Assembly: GCA_002427745.1 (NCBI GenBank)
Contig: DIYF01000035.1
Coordinates: 1 to 53,391 of the forward strand
Origin: Roseivirga sp. UBA6061
GTDB lineage: Bacteria; Bacteroidota; Bacteroidia; Cytophagales; Cyclobacteriaceae
Length of the DNA: 53,391 bases
Direction of reading: 5' to 3'
Shown: piece after piece, positions 33,638-42,304 of the stretch
Position numbering within the stretch: position 1 is the stretch's first letter
How the letters are laid out: the number at the start of each line of letters is the position of its first letter
Notes under the pieces: generated by a model
What the model was told of the DNA's origin: nothing
The model's database searches: none
What the model saw: only the letters and a program-made list of their open reading frames with translations
Translations under genes and position numbers: made by a program

Positions 33638-33950
33638 TTTAGTTTAATTTGACACTCGACTTATAAAAATAAAAAAATGATTGATTCCAATCTTAATGAC
33701 TTAGCTCGAAGACAAGGAATACGGAAAGGCATTTTGCCATAATCGCCTGATTCCATTTATCATTTTTGCAGAGGAGCTGAGGACAAGCTTCCTGGCTTTT
33801 AAGTCATTGTCTTTGCATAAGGAGAATAAGCATATTTATGACCTAGACCTGGTTTTATTCCACATGACTAAAAGAAAGCTCTCTGTAGAATAGTTTTTTA
33901 ACCTGAGGTTACGGTTACTTAATTCGAATTACAATTCGTGAAACCAGGTA
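33638..33950. repeat. Spacer repeat, copy 2 (leader of B and 3' end of C)
   Basis: Second copy of the ~310-bp segment at 31615-31930, about 97% identical by eye. The first ~60 bp next to the start codon (AGTTTAATTTGACACTCGAC and the following A-rich run) recur a third time upstream of lipoprotein C (from 36298), but the rest does not. This points to a shared leader or promoter plus a wider recent duplication of the unit around B. Confidence 0.88.
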
Positions 33951-36297
33951 AGTTGGCGGCCATTAGGCCAGAATCTCTTGAAAAGCCTGTGCATTGGGTT
34001 ACACCTGCCACATCCCACTGGGTCAGGTTTTGATTAAAAGCAGAAGCCCTTTCAAACATAAAGATCATATTAAGGGCATGGCCCACATGCCAGCTCCCGA
34101 TATCCTGATTGAAAGCTGCAGCTCCGGAGAACATAGAGATCATAACATCGACATTGCTGACATCCCAGTCTCCGATATCCTGATTAAAGGCAGAAGCATC
34201 TTCGAACATATGCCCCATCTGAGTGACATTGCTAACGTTCCAGCTCCCGATATCCTGATTGAAAGCAGAAGCACCGGAGAACATATTGTTCATCAAAGTG
34301 ACGTTGCGTACATCCCAGTCTCCGATATTCTGATTAAAAGCAGAAGCATCTTCGAACATTTCACTCATATCGATGACCTTACTCACATCCCAATTCCCAA
34401 TATCCTGATTAAAAGCACCAGCACCATGGAACATATCGCTCATAACAGTGACCTTGCTTACATTCCAGCTCCTGATATCCTGATTGAAAGCTTCAGCAGC
34501 AGCGAACATGCTGCCCATATGAGTCACATTGCTCACGTCCCAGCTCCTGATATCCTGGTCAAAAGCTAAAGCTCCACTGAATACTCTATTCATTTGAGCA
34601 ATATTGCTTACATCCCAGCTCCCGATATTCTGATTAAAAGCTGAAGCACCCCAGAATATACCATCCATCTTAGTCACACTACTTACATTCCAGCTCCCAA
34701 TGTCCTGATTGAAACGTTTCGCATCCTGGAACATATAACTCATATCAGTAACACTACTGACATCCCAATCTCCAATGTCCTGATTGAAATCAGAAGGGTC
34801 ATCGGGGTTATAAGGGTCAAAAGGCATTTGGAACATACCACTCATATCAGTGACTTTCGCAACATTCCAACTTCCAATGTCCTGATTAAATCTAAAAGCG
34901 CCCTGGAACATATAGCTCATATCAGTGACGTTGCTTACGTTCCAACTTCCGATGTCTTGATTAAATCTAACAGCGCGACCGAACATATTGCTCATATTGG
35001 TGACTTTACCTGTATCCCAATCTCCAATGTCCTGATTATAATAAGCACGACCGAACATACCGCTCATATCAGTGACACTGCTAACATCCCAGTCTCCGAT
35101 ATCCTGATTGAAACCTACAGCACCATTGAACATATAGCTCATGTCATTGACGCTACCAACATTCCACCCCCCTATATCTCCATTAAAAATATCAGCATCA
35201 GCGAACATTCTGCTCATATCAGTGACGTTACTCACATCCCAACCCTCTATGTCTCCATTAAAGGCATAGGCATTACGAAACATATCACTCATATCAGTAA
35301 CATTGCTCACATCCCAATCCCCTATATTCTGATTAAAGCTGGAATAAGGAACATTCCGCATGCTGAACATACCGCTCATATCGGTGACGTTACTGACATT
35401 CCAATCCTTGATATCACCATTAAAAGCAAGAGCATCAGCGAACATATCGCTCATATCGGTGACATTGCTCACATCCCAGTTGTTTAGGTCACCTTTAAAA
35501 TTTTTGCAGTCGGAAAACATCCCTGATATACTGGTTACCCGGGATAAATCAGGTGCATCTGAAGCGTTTTCCACTACATTAGGTGAAGATGCAAAAGCGA
35601 GGCTCATGGTCTCCCATTCGATAAGGCCCCACTGGTCAATGGATATAATTTGTGTGGCTCCATTGGTTAAAATGGCTGGAAAAGTACCTGTGATCGCTAC
35701 CTGATAATCTCCCGGAGTGGTATAGGTGTGCGTGGGTGATCCTGTCAGGTCACTGTCTGATGTTCCGTCTCCCCAATTCACACTGTAGTTATACGTCAGG
35801 TTACCATTCGTCAGAAAACGAATTGTTTCATTGGCCTCTGTAGTTCTCCAGGTTGTTATAAAAGGAACATGATTACCTATTTCTTCTACATCAGTCACAT
35901 TTATGGTGATCGATGCAGTGGTGGTTAATTCCTCATCAGAAACGGAAACAGTAACTGAAAAACCGCTGGCATCCTCATAGTCCAGAGATTCACCGGCTGC
36001 AAGACTCAATGCTCCGGTGGTCTCATTTATTTCAAACAAGTCTGTAAAATCTCTGTTACCATTAAGCTCAACTATTTCTGTGATGGAAAAACTCAGGACA
36101 TCCTCATTAGGGTCACTGGCCTGCACTAAACCAATGATCGCTTCATCTCCTACGTCCTCTGCTACAGAGAAGGACTGATCGATTATAACAGGGGCCTCGT
36201 TTTTTGGTGTTTCATCATCACCCCCACAGGCACCAGCCACTAATGCAACTATTAGTAAGAGCCCCCAGAGACATATATAGCTCTTGATGTTTTTCAT
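33919..36297 (-). CDS. Surface lipoprotein C: one cadherin-like domain, PKD-like domain, 19 DUF285 repeats
   Basis: 792 residues, the longest of the three. The signal peptide ends in a lipobox (LIVALVAGAC, Cys24) followed by GGDDE. One cadherin-like domain (about 34-137) is more diverged from A and B than they are from each other. The PKD-like domain (about 148-225) has NWGDGT and THTYTTPGDYQVAITG, which is nearly the A version. Nineteen DUF285 units (about 245-755) follow, two of them with insertions (MRNVPYSS and a proline-rich PFDPYNPDDPSD), then the cap WDVAGVTQCTGF ... FTNCNSN. It is the first of three tandem genes on this strand and each has its own spacer, so whether they share a promoter is unclear. 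Probable roles are adhesion or surface binding. Confidence 0.92.
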   Translation of the reverse strand: MKNIKSYICLWGLLLIVALVAGACGGDDETPKNEAPVIIDQSFSVAEDVGDEAIIGLVQASDPNEDVLSFSITEIVELNGNRDFTDLFEINETTGALSLAAGESLDYEDASGFSVTVSVSDEELTTTASITINVTDVEEIGNHVPFITTWRTTEANETIRFLTNGNLTYNYSVNWGDGTSDSDLTGSPTHTYTTPGDYQVAITGTFPAILTNGATQIISIDQWGLIEWETMSLAFASSPNVVENASDAPDLSRVTSISGMFSDCKNFKGDLNNWDVSNVTDMSDMFADALAFNGDIKDWNVSNVTDMSGMFSMRNVPYSSFNQNIGDWDVSNVTDMSDMFRNAYAFNGDIEGWDVSNVTDMSRMFADADIFNGDIGGWNVGSVNDMSYMFNGAVGFNQDIGDWDVSSVTDMSGMFGRAYYNQDIGDWDTGKVTNMSNMFGRAVRFNQDIGSWNVSNVTDMSYMFQGAFRFNQDIGSWNVAKVTDMSGMFQMPFDPYNPDDPSDFNQDIGDWDVSSVTDMSYMFQDAKRFNQDIGSWNVSSVTKMDGIFWGASAFNQNIGSWDVSNIAQMNRVFSGALAFDQDIRSWDVSNVTHMGSMFAAAEAFNQDIRSWNVSKVTVMSDMFHGAGAFNQDIGNWDVSKVIDMSEMFEDASAFNQNIGDWDVRNVTLMNNMFSGASAFNQDIGSWNVSNVTQMGHMFEDASAFNQDIGDWDVSNVDVMISMFSGAAAFNQDIGSWHVGHALNMIFMFERASAFNQNLTQWDVAGVTQCTGFSRDSGLMAANLPGFTNCNSN
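33960..35545 (-). repeat. DUF285 repeat tract of lipoprotein C
   Basis: Nineteen full ~75-bp in-frame units plus a leading half unit and a cap. Units near the 3' end ([18 protein letters not shown] and neighbours) are more alike than those near the 5' end. Confidence 0.9.
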
Positions 36298-36486
36298 TTT
36301 AGTTTAATTTGACACTCGACTGATAAAAATAAAAAAATATGGTTGATTACAACCTCCATTAACAAGCATATCGGGCAGTTTTAGACCTCTGACTGAGGCA
36401 ATTACCTAATAGCTTGGCTCTGGAGAAAAACCAATCTCAGGCTGACTTTTTGTATTCTATAATCGATGGCAGAATCTCAAAACAAA

Positions 36487-36494
36487 TATCTTTG
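36487..36494 (+). promoter_or_regulatory. Candidate -7 promoter box of hemH
   Basis: TATCTTTG matches the Bacteroidota -7 consensus TAnnTTTG and lies 30 bp before the ferrochelatase start. No well-spaced -33 TTG is present, so support is partial. Confidence 0.4.
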
Positions 36495-36524
36495 CAGGCA
36501 GTTTTGGAAGGGTAATCAAAGCAT

Positions 36525-37544
36525 ATGCAACAAGAAAAAACAGGCGTATTAATCGTAAACCAGGGCACCCCTGACAGTCCTGAAACTCCGGATGTGAGAA
36601 AATATCTGAGGGAATTCCTGATGGATGAACGCGTTATTGATATTCCTTATCCATTGAGATGGCTTTTAGTCAATGGTATTATCGCCACCTTCAGGGCTCC
36701 TAAATCTGCCAAAGAATACAAGAAGCTTTGGGAAGAACGCGGCTCTCCTTTAAAATTCCACCTCAGCGATGTGCGGGATTTGTTGCAGAATTCTCTGGGT
36801 AATGAGTATGTGGTGGCCTTTGGTATGCGTTATCAGAGCCCCAGCCTCGAAACTGCTCTGAACGAGTTAAAAGCAGCCAATGTAAAGCGTATCATCGTTA
36901 TTCCACTATTTCCTCAGTATGCTTCGGCTACCACGGGTTCTGTTAACCAGAAGGTGGGTGAGATTGTGAATAAATGGCAGATCATTCCTTCTATTACCCA
37001 TATCAACCAGTTTATGGACCACCCTAAGTTTATCGAGGCTTTTGCAGCTAAAGGGCGTGCTATGATGGAGACGAAAGAATATGATCATATTGTATTCAGC
37101 TACCATGGAGTGCCCGAGAGGCATATCAAAAAGGGCTCGGTCGGTGATCAGTGTAAGTTGGGTAACTGCTGTAATGCCCTGCACGACAAAAACCGCTATT
37201 GTTACCGTGCTCAGTGCTTCCATACCACACGTTTGTTGGCCGAAGCGCTTGACCTGAAGGAAGGTGAGTACACTACCGCCTTTCAGTCACGCCTGGGCAA
37301 AGATCCCTGGGTGCAGCCCTATACGGATGTGGTTTTAAAGGATTTGCCTGGGGAGGGGAAGAAGAAAGTGCTGGCTTATTCACCGGCCTTTATTGCCGAC
37401 TGTCTGGAGACAACCTTAGAGGTAGGTGAGGAATTCAAGGAAGAATTTGAGGAAGCAGGTGGTGAAGAGTGGGATTTGGTGCCCAGCCTTAACACCTCTG
37501 AGCTTTGGATTGACTGTCTGAAGGAGATAGTAAAGAAGGCGTAG
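36525..37544 (+). CDS. hemH: Ferrochelatase
   Basis: 339 residues. It inserts Fe2+ into protoporphyrin IX (or coproporphyrin III) at the end of haem synthesis. Family motifs: GVLIVNQGTPDSP at the start, PLFPQYASATTGS (127-139), the metal-binding His194 in FSYHGVPERH and Glu295 in ADCLETTLEVGEE. A Cys-rich stretch (Cys210, 215, 216, 226, 231) lies between the two halves, where some bacterial ferrochelatases have Cys residues that hold a [2Fe-2S] cluster; whether one is bound here is not known. No other haem gene lies next to it. It stands alone, with a -7-like box upstream and 391 bp to the next gene start. Confidence 0.97.
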   Translation: MQQEKTGVLIVNQGTPDSPETPDVRKYLREFLMDERVIDIPYPLRWLLVNGIIATFRAPKSAKEYKKLWEERGSPLKFHLSDVRDLLQNSLGNEYVVAFGMRYQSPSLETALNELKAANVKRIIVIPLFPQYASATTGSVNQKVGEIVNKWQIIPSITHINQFMDHPKFIEAFAAKGRAMMETKEYDHIVFSYHGVPERHIKKGSVGDQCKLGNCCNALHDKNRYCYRAQCFHTTRLLAEALDLKEGEYTTAFQSRLGKDPWVQPYTDVVLKDLPGEGKKKVLAYSPAFIADCLETTLEVGEEFKEEFEEAGGEEWDLVPSLNTSELWIDCLKEIVKKA

Positions 37545-37935
37545 TCGGACTTTGGGTAATTGAAATCAGGTTTTAGGTAGGGTATTGATCTTACAGGTTC
37601 ACCGACCATTTATAATGATTAAAAAGAGTCAATTAATTAGAAAAATTTAAAACTCCTTATTCTTTTTTGAATTCCTTTCACTCAATTTTTTGCCCCCTTT
37701 CTTTTTAACATTATTTGCCCGTTTATTATAATAAACGACACCGCAATGTATTGTATAAACGGCCCTCAGACGCTCTGGTTAGACGGGAATAATTTGCTCT
37801 GAACTGGCTTTGGTGTATCTTTTAGACAAGATTAAGGTTTGCTGAAAATGATACTCCTTAGATGTGGATTTTTGTGTCTTACCTGATCTCAATGACCCTA
37901 AGCACCGACCCGGTTTATGTATTAACCATAATCAA
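37545..37935. promoter_or_regulatory. Intergenic region upstream of the GIY-YIG gene
   Basis: 391 bp, very AT-rich around 37610-37740. It contains the 18-bp palindrome described separately, and I saw no terminator for hemH. The frame of the GIY-YIG gene is open from a GTG at 37864, but those 24 codons look non-coding. Confidence 0.4.
37720..37737. promoter_or_regulatory. Perfect 18-bp palindrome, candidate operator
   Basis: CGTTTATTATAATAAACG is fully self-complementary. A third half-site, ATAAACG, recurs at 37755-37761, 24 bp (just over two helical turns) after the equivalent base of the palindrome. It lies about 200 bp before the GIY-YIG gene. The arrangement resembles a repressor site but no regulator is adjacent. 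Confidence 0.45.
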
Positions 37936-38919
37936 ATGATCGAACGTCATTTTAGACCCTACAGCGTAAGGCTTTTTGTTCCTGACGGAGACCCGAATTC
38001 TTTCAAGATTATTCAAAAAATGAACTGGACTGGTGTGAGTCTTGAAATATCAAGAGACAGTTGGGAAGTACATCAAGACAGATCTGAATTTAATCAAACG
38101 GGTGTTTATATACTCAGTGGGCAAGATGGAGAATCAGGCCTTCCAATGTTATACATTGGTCAGGGTGATTGGGTAAAAGAGAGTATTGACTCTGATTATA
38201 AAAATAAAATGTTTTGGGATAGGGCAACGGTTTTTGTTTCAGGTAATTATGGCCTGGACAGAAAACATATTACCTGGATTCAATGGATGCTCATTCAAAA
38301 GATAGATGAAACAGGAAGTTGCCGGCTTGATAACGATATTACTGCCAATGAACCCGCTCTTTCAGAGTACGAAAAAGCCGATGCACTGGAGTTTCTGAAT
38401 GAGATATTAAATGTGCTCAATATTGTTAAGGTGAAGCTCTTTGATAATGCTGAAAAAGCGGAGGTACAGCTCCCAGGAGTACCCGAAAAACCTCAGAAGG
38501 TCATTGAAAACACCGAGGTTGGGCAGGATACAGAAAGTGTGCAGGATTCCCGGGTTGTTCCAGGTACTGAAGATGATCACGATACCATCATAATCCCGAC
38601 AGAGGGAGATGCCTTTAAAAAGATGTTTTTAGAGGAAAGCTGTTGGTACCCAATACAGCTAGATGAAAAGAGAGTGGATAAAATAAAATACCTGGGCGCT
38701 TACCAGACAGCACCCGTTTCTGCGATTACCTATTGTGCAGAAATAAAATCTGTCGAATCTTATAACGGCAATGGTGAATACAAACTGAACTTTAAATATC
38801 GACCTCAAAGAATCAATCCTATTGAACTTGGAGATGCTAAGGCTGGCTCACTACAAGAACCAGGGTATACCAATCTGAAAGCCTTGTTAAGTGCCAAAAC
38901 GATCAGGGACTTATTCTAG
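37936..38919 (+). CDS. GIY-YIG nuclease family protein
   Basis: 327 residues from the ATG at 37936 (MIERHFRPYSVRLFVPDGDP), which matches the usual opening of this family; the open frame to a GTG at 37864 adds 24 implausible residues. The GIY-YIG core is visible as TGVYIL (82-87 region) and LYIGQGD about 20 residues later, then TVFVSGNYGLDRKHITWIQ. The C-terminal part (about 250-327, KYLGAYQTAPVSAITYCAEI ... PGYTNLKALLSAKTIRDL) resembles a module found at the ends of other restriction- or nuclease-associated proteins. A stretch near 200-240 is acidic and low-complexity. No methylase or other restriction gene is adjacent, so a role in defence or repair is open. Confidence 0.82.
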   Translation: MIERHFRPYSVRLFVPDGDPNSFKIIQKMNWTGVSLEISRDSWEVHQDRSEFNQTGVYILSGQDGESGLPMLYIGQGDWVKESIDSDYKNKMFWDRATVFVSGNYGLDRKHITWIQWMLIQKIDETGSCRLDNDITANEPALSEYEKADALEFLNEILNVLNIVKVKLFDNAEKAEVQLPGVPEKPQKVIENTEVGQDTESVQDSRVVPGTEDDHDTIIIPTEGDAFKKMFLEESCWYPIQLDEKRVDKIKYLGAYQTAPVSAITYCAEIKSVESYNGNGEYKLNFKYRPQRINPIELGDAKAGSLQEPGYTNLKALLSAKTIRDLF

Positions 38920-38976
38920 AAATAGAACTAAGTTAAGAGGTTTTACAAGAGACTTAGAAAGTAGGATTTGAGCATG

Positions 38977-39291
38977 TTACTGCACCTTCCGAATCTGCTC
39001 AATACGCAGTCTTTCAGGAGAGCTAGTCAGTGTACCACATTCGGCAGACACATTCAGGAACTCCACTTTAAGAAACACCTGCAGGTTTTCTTCTCTGAAC
39101 TGACTATTCAGTACATTCGGCACATAGTTCTGTCCGTTGATTTCAATAAGCCAGCCGCAATCAGCCAGGCCATTGGCGGTAGTGCCTTCGAACACGCGTC
39201 CGGTTACCTCTTCTATGGGTGCATCATCGCCTCCGCAGGAACTGACGGAAATGGCAAGGGCAAGAGCTACAATGAACTTTAAGTATCTCAT
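38977..39291 (-). CDS. Small lipoprotein of unknown function
   Basis: 104 residues with a lipoprotein signal peptide (LALAISVSSC, lipid Cys at 19) followed by GGDDAP. The mature part has Cys45 and Cys85 (LADCGWLIEINGQNY and SAECGTL), likely a disulfide, and a beta-rich pattern. I do not recognise a named family. It lies 57 nt downstream of the cysteine desulfurase gene on the same strand and could be read through from it. No function can be offered beyond an envelope location. Confidence 0.72.
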   Translation of the reverse strand: MRYLKFIVALALAISVSSCGGDDAPIEEVTGRVFEGTTANGLADCGWLIEINGQNYVPNVLNSQFREENLQVFLKVEFLNVSAECGTLTSSPERLRIEQIRKVQ

Positions 39292-39348
39292 TTCAGGAAT
39301 CTGTTGTTGTATAGACTCCGATAATTGAAAAAGGTTGGCTGTTTTGGA

Positions 39349-40488
39349 TTAAACAACGGCCGGCTCAACAATTTCAGCGAGTTTTTCAATAACATAATCC
39401 ACCTCATCCATGGTATTGTACTTGCCAAAAGAGAAACGGATGCCTTGTCTGTTGGGATCGGCCTTAATACCTGTCAATACATGAGAGCCGGTGCTGGCAC
39501 CACTGTTGCATGCACTGCCTCCTGAGGCAGAAATACCATTGATGTCCAGGTTGAACAGTAACATGTCGTTATCCTCGTTAGGAGGGAAGCTTACATTCAA
39601 TACTGTATATAGACTGTGTCCTTCGCGAATATCTCCATTGAAAGAAACGCCCGGTACGGTTTCGCGCAACCTCTCAATCATTCGGGTTTTAAGGCTCTGA
39701 ATGTGCTTCTGATGAGCATCCATGTCTCTGTAGGCAATTTCCAAAGCCTTGGCCATACCAATAATGCCATGTACATTTTCCGTACCACCCCGATGGTTGC
39801 GTTCCTGCCCACCACCGTCTATCAGACGACCGATTTTCTTGCTTTTGCAAACTCTCAGGAAACCTATTCCCTTAGGCCCGTGTAGCTTGTGTGCAGAACC
39901 GACCAGGAAGTGACACTTAAGTTCGTTCAGATCATGTCTGAAGTGCCCCATAGTCTGAACAGTATCAGAGTGGAAAACTGTATCGTATTCTTCGCAGATT
40001 TCACCGATGCGGGCAATGTCCTGAAGTGTGCCTATCTCATTGTTGGCATGCATCACTGATACAATAGACTTCGGATTGTTCTTTAGCAACTCTACCAGGT
40101 GGTCATGGTTGATATGTCCCTCGCTGTCAAGCTCCAGATAACTCACCTTTACCTTTCCGGCAGCGGCCAGCTTATCAGCAGTTTGCCCTACCGCTTTGTG
40201 CTCTATTTCGGTAGTGATGATATGGTTGAGGTCATAAGCCTCTACACTGCATCTTATGGCTGTGTTGTCGCCCTCGGTGCCACCCGAGGTAAAAAAGATT
40301 TCTGATGGAGTAGTGTTTAACAACTGTGCCACAGTTCTTCGGGCATATTCCACCTTCGATCTCGCTTCACGGCCGTGAGAGTGAGTTGAGGAGGGGTTGC
40401 CATACATGTCCAGCATCAAAGGTCTCATGGCCTCAAACACTTCAGGATCCAGTTGCGTGGTGGCAGCGTTGTCAAAGTATACTTTCAT
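39349..40488 (-). CDS. Cysteine desulfurase (NifS/IscS type)
   Basis: 379 residues from the ATG at 40488 (MKVYFDNAATT); the open frame to 40512 would overlap the upstream gene and adds nothing family-like. It is a PLP enzyme that takes sulfur from cysteine for Fe-S clusters or tRNA thiolation. The PLP Lys201 lies in GSAHKLHGPKG, the PLP-binding His in SVMHANNEIG near 147 and the catalytic Cys327 in SGGSACNSGASTGSHVL. The short loop around Cys327 with SxxxxSH is the group I (NifS/IscS) form. No IscU, SufBCD or MnmA gene is adjacent. It starts 4 nt after the phosphosugar mutase stop, so the two share a transcript. Confidence 0.95.
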   Translation of the reverse strand: MKVYFDNAATTQLDPEVFEAMRPLMLDMYGNPSSTHSHGREARSKVEYARRTVAQLLNTTPSEIFFTSGGTEGDNTAIRCSVEAYDLNHIITTEIEHKAVGQTADKLAAAGKVKVSYLELDSEGHINHDHLVELLKNNPKSIVSVMHANNEIGTLQDIARIGEICEEYDTVFHSDTVQTMGHFRHDLNELKCHFLVGSAHKLHGPKGIGFLRVCKSKKIGRLIDGGGQERNHRGGTENVHGIIGMAKALEIAYRDMDAHQKHIQSLKTRMIERLRETVPGVSFNGDIREGHSLYTVLNVSFPPNEDNDMLLFNLDINGISASGGSACNSGASTGSHVLTGIKADPNRQGIRFSFGKYNTMDEVDYVIEKLAEIVEPAVV

Positions 40489-40492
40489 ATTA

Positions 40493-41884
40493 CTACGCGT
40501 TTGCAGAAACAATCTCTTTTATATCGGCCATTATTTTCTGGGCCAGGTGCTCAGCCGTTACCTGAGACTCAGATTCCGAATAGATACGGATAATCGGCTC
40601 AGTATTTGACTTCCGCAAATGTACCCATTCTTTATCAAATTCTATTTTAACCCCGTCAATCGTATTAACAGGCTGTTTTTTGTATTTCTCTTCAATCCCT
40701 TTCAGTACTTCATCAACGTTGATTTCAGCCGAAAGATCTATTTTATTTTTTGATATATGGTAATTGGGGTAGCTGGCTCTCAGCATAGAAGTACGTTTAC
40801 CATATTTTGCCAGATGTGTCAGAAACAGGGCAATGCCTACCAGGGCGTCACGTCCGTAGTGTAACTCAGGATAAATAATACCTCCGTTACCTTCTCCACC
40901 AATGATGGCATTCGTCTCTTTCATCTTTGTCACCACATTCACCTCTCCTACAGCGGCAGCTTCGTAGCTGCCACCATGCTTTTCCGTAACATCCCGGAGG
41001 GCACGGGTAGAAGAAAGGTTGGAGACCGTATTTCCTTTTTGGTTTTGAAGAATATAGTCAGCCACGGCTACCAGGGTATACTCTTCGCCAAAAGGAGTTC
41101 CATCTTCACAAAGAAGGGCCAGTCTGTCTACATCCGGGTCTACCACAATGCCCAGGTCATACTGACCATTTTCCAGTACTCCGGAGATCTGACCCAGGTG
41201 TTCTGGCAGAGGCTCAGGGTTATGTGGGAAAAGACCGTTTGGTTCACAGTTCAGCTCTTTCACTTCTGCTACGCCCAGCGCGTTCAAAAGCGGAGGCAAA
41301 GCGATACCTCCTGTAGAATTAACACAGTCTATTACCACCTTGAAGCTGGCAGCCTGAATGGCTTCCACATCTACCAGTGGGAGCTGCAAAATCGCTTCAA
41401 TATGTTTTTCTATCTGCGTATTGTCTTCCTCGTATTTGCCAAGAGCTTTGACCTCTGCAAAATCGAAAGCCTCTTCTTCTGCGATAGCCAGCACTTCTGC
41501 ACCATCCTGTCCACTGATAAACTCTCCTTTATCATTCAGAAGTTTCAGTGCATTCCATTGTATCGGGTTGTGGCTGGCTGTGAGAATAATGCCTCCTCCG
41601 GCATTTTCGCTTACCACCGCCATTTCTACTGTGGGTGTGGTAGAGAGCCCCAGGTCTACCACGTCCAGTCCGAGTCCGGAAAGAGTGGAGCAAACCAGTG
41701 AAGAGATCATCTGACCTGAAGGTCTCGCATCTCTCCCGATAACGATCTTGTTGTTATCAGAATTGCGCTTTACCCATGTACCATAAGCAGCGGCAAATTT
41801 TACTGCATCTACGGGGGTGAGTGATTCTCCTACGGTACCGCCAATAGTACCGCGGATACCTGAAATAGACTTAATTAATGTCAC
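40493..41884 (-). CDS. Phosphoglucosamine/phosphomannomutase (GlmM-like)
   Basis: 463 residues, an alpha-D-phosphohexomutase. The phosphoserine loop is TASHNP with Ser104, the Mg-binding loop is DPDVDR near 250, the sugar-binding loop is GEGNGG near 335 and the phosphate-binding tail is KSNTEPIIRIYSES near 430. The opening SISGIRGTIGG is typical of the GlmM/archaeal-type group that makes glucosamine-1-phosphate for UDP-GlcNAc, although phosphomannomutase activity cannot be excluded. It is the first gene of a two-gene transcript with the cysteine desulfurase (4-nt gap). A -7-like box lies 25 bp upstream. Confidence 0.92.
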   Translation of the reverse strand: MTLIKSISGIRGTIGGTVGESLTPVDAVKFAAAYGTWVKRNSDNNKIVIGRDARPSGQMISSLVCSTLSGLGLDVVDLGLSTTPTVEMAVVSENAGGGIILTASHNPIQWNALKLLNDKGEFISGQDGAEVLAIAEEEAFDFAEVKALGKYEEDNTQIEKHIEAILQLPLVDVEAIQAASFKVVIDCVNSTGGIALPPLLNALGVAEVKELNCEPNGLFPHNPEPLPEHLGQISGVLENGQYDLGIVVDPDVDRLALLCEDGTPFGEEYTLVAVADYILQNQKGNTVSNLSSTRALRDVTEKHGGSYEAAAVGEVNVVTKMKETNAIIGGEGNGGIIYPELHYGRDALVGIALFLTHLAKYGKRTSMLRASYPNYHISKNKIDLSAEINVDEVLKGIEEKYKKQPVNTIDGVKIEFDKEWVHLRKSNTEPIIRIYSESESQVTAEHLAQKIMADIKEIVSANA

Positions 41885-41908
41885 AGATACTTAGTTAAGA
41901 TTGTGGCA

Positions 41909-41916
41909 CAAAGCTA
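41909..41916 (-). promoter_or_regulatory. Candidate -7 box of the phosphohexomutase gene
   Basis: On the minus strand this reads TAGCTTTG, an exact TAnnTTTG, 25 bp before the start codon. A -33 TTG at the usual spacing was not found. Confidence 0.4.
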
Positions 41917-41987
41917 GTAAAAAGCGCACAACGAGCACACCATTTTCATGCTTGTGGAAAAATTGTCGATAAGTAGTTGGGTAGGTA

Positions 41988-42218
41988 TTATTTGAACTTG
42001 GCGAGCACTTTGTCAACCTCATTGTCAGGGTTACCACAAGACTCACCGGCCTTAAGGTCTTTGCCGCAATAGCCGCATTTAACACCTTCTTTGTTGAGAA
42101 ACGGACTCTGTGAGGCACAGGTACCCTTGAATTCTCCGTTTTTGAGGAGCAATAGTCTTACTGACATCCCTACAAAAAACAACCCGACTAAAATCAATGT
42201 GAAGACGAACGTACTCAT
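41988..42218 (-). CDS. NqrM-like small membrane protein
   Basis: 76 residues. One N-terminal transmembrane helix (TFVFTLILVGLFFVGMSVRL, 3-22) is followed by a short soluble part with four cysteines: FKGTCASQ, KCGYCGKD and ESCG. This layout resembles NqrM, the factor that delivers iron for the Cys4[Fe] centre of the Na+-translocating NADH:quinone reductase. The genes for Na+-NQR itself are not in the window. The alternative is a zinc-ribbon membrane protein of unknown role. The family call rests on size, single helix and Cys pattern, so I hold it with moderate confidence. Confidence 0.65.
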   Translation of the reverse strand: MSTFVFTLILVGLFFVGMSVRLLLLKNGEFKGTCASQSPFLNKEGVKCGYCGKDLKAGESCGNPDNEVDKVLAKFK

Positions 42219-42304
42219 AGCTCACTAATTTGATACAAAAATACTATTGTTTATGGCTTAACACTACCTTTGGACCATAAGTTTCTCCAAACCCCGCAAA
42301 TCAA

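Noticed and set aside
29668..35487. Long plus-strand open frames opposite the DUF285 tracts (29668-30369, 33994-34569, 34828-35487), themselves made of ~25-residue repeats
   Set aside because: They arise because the 75-bp coding period keeps the antisense frame open. The minus-strand frames carry signal peptides and known domains; the plus-strand ones do not.
29430..35545. Regular ~75-bp periodicity resembling a repeat array such as CRISPR
   Set aside because: The period is a multiple of three, units are variable throughout, and they encode an in-frame protein repeat. There are no constant repeats with unique spacers and no cas genes.
37864..37935. GTG-started extension of the GIY-YIG gene
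   Set aside because: The ATG at 37936 matches the usual start of the family, and the added residues look non-coding.
40976..41701. 241-codon plus-strand frame inside the phosphohexomutase gene
   Set aside because: It is antisense to a gene with complete family motifs and its translation shows no domain or sensible composition.
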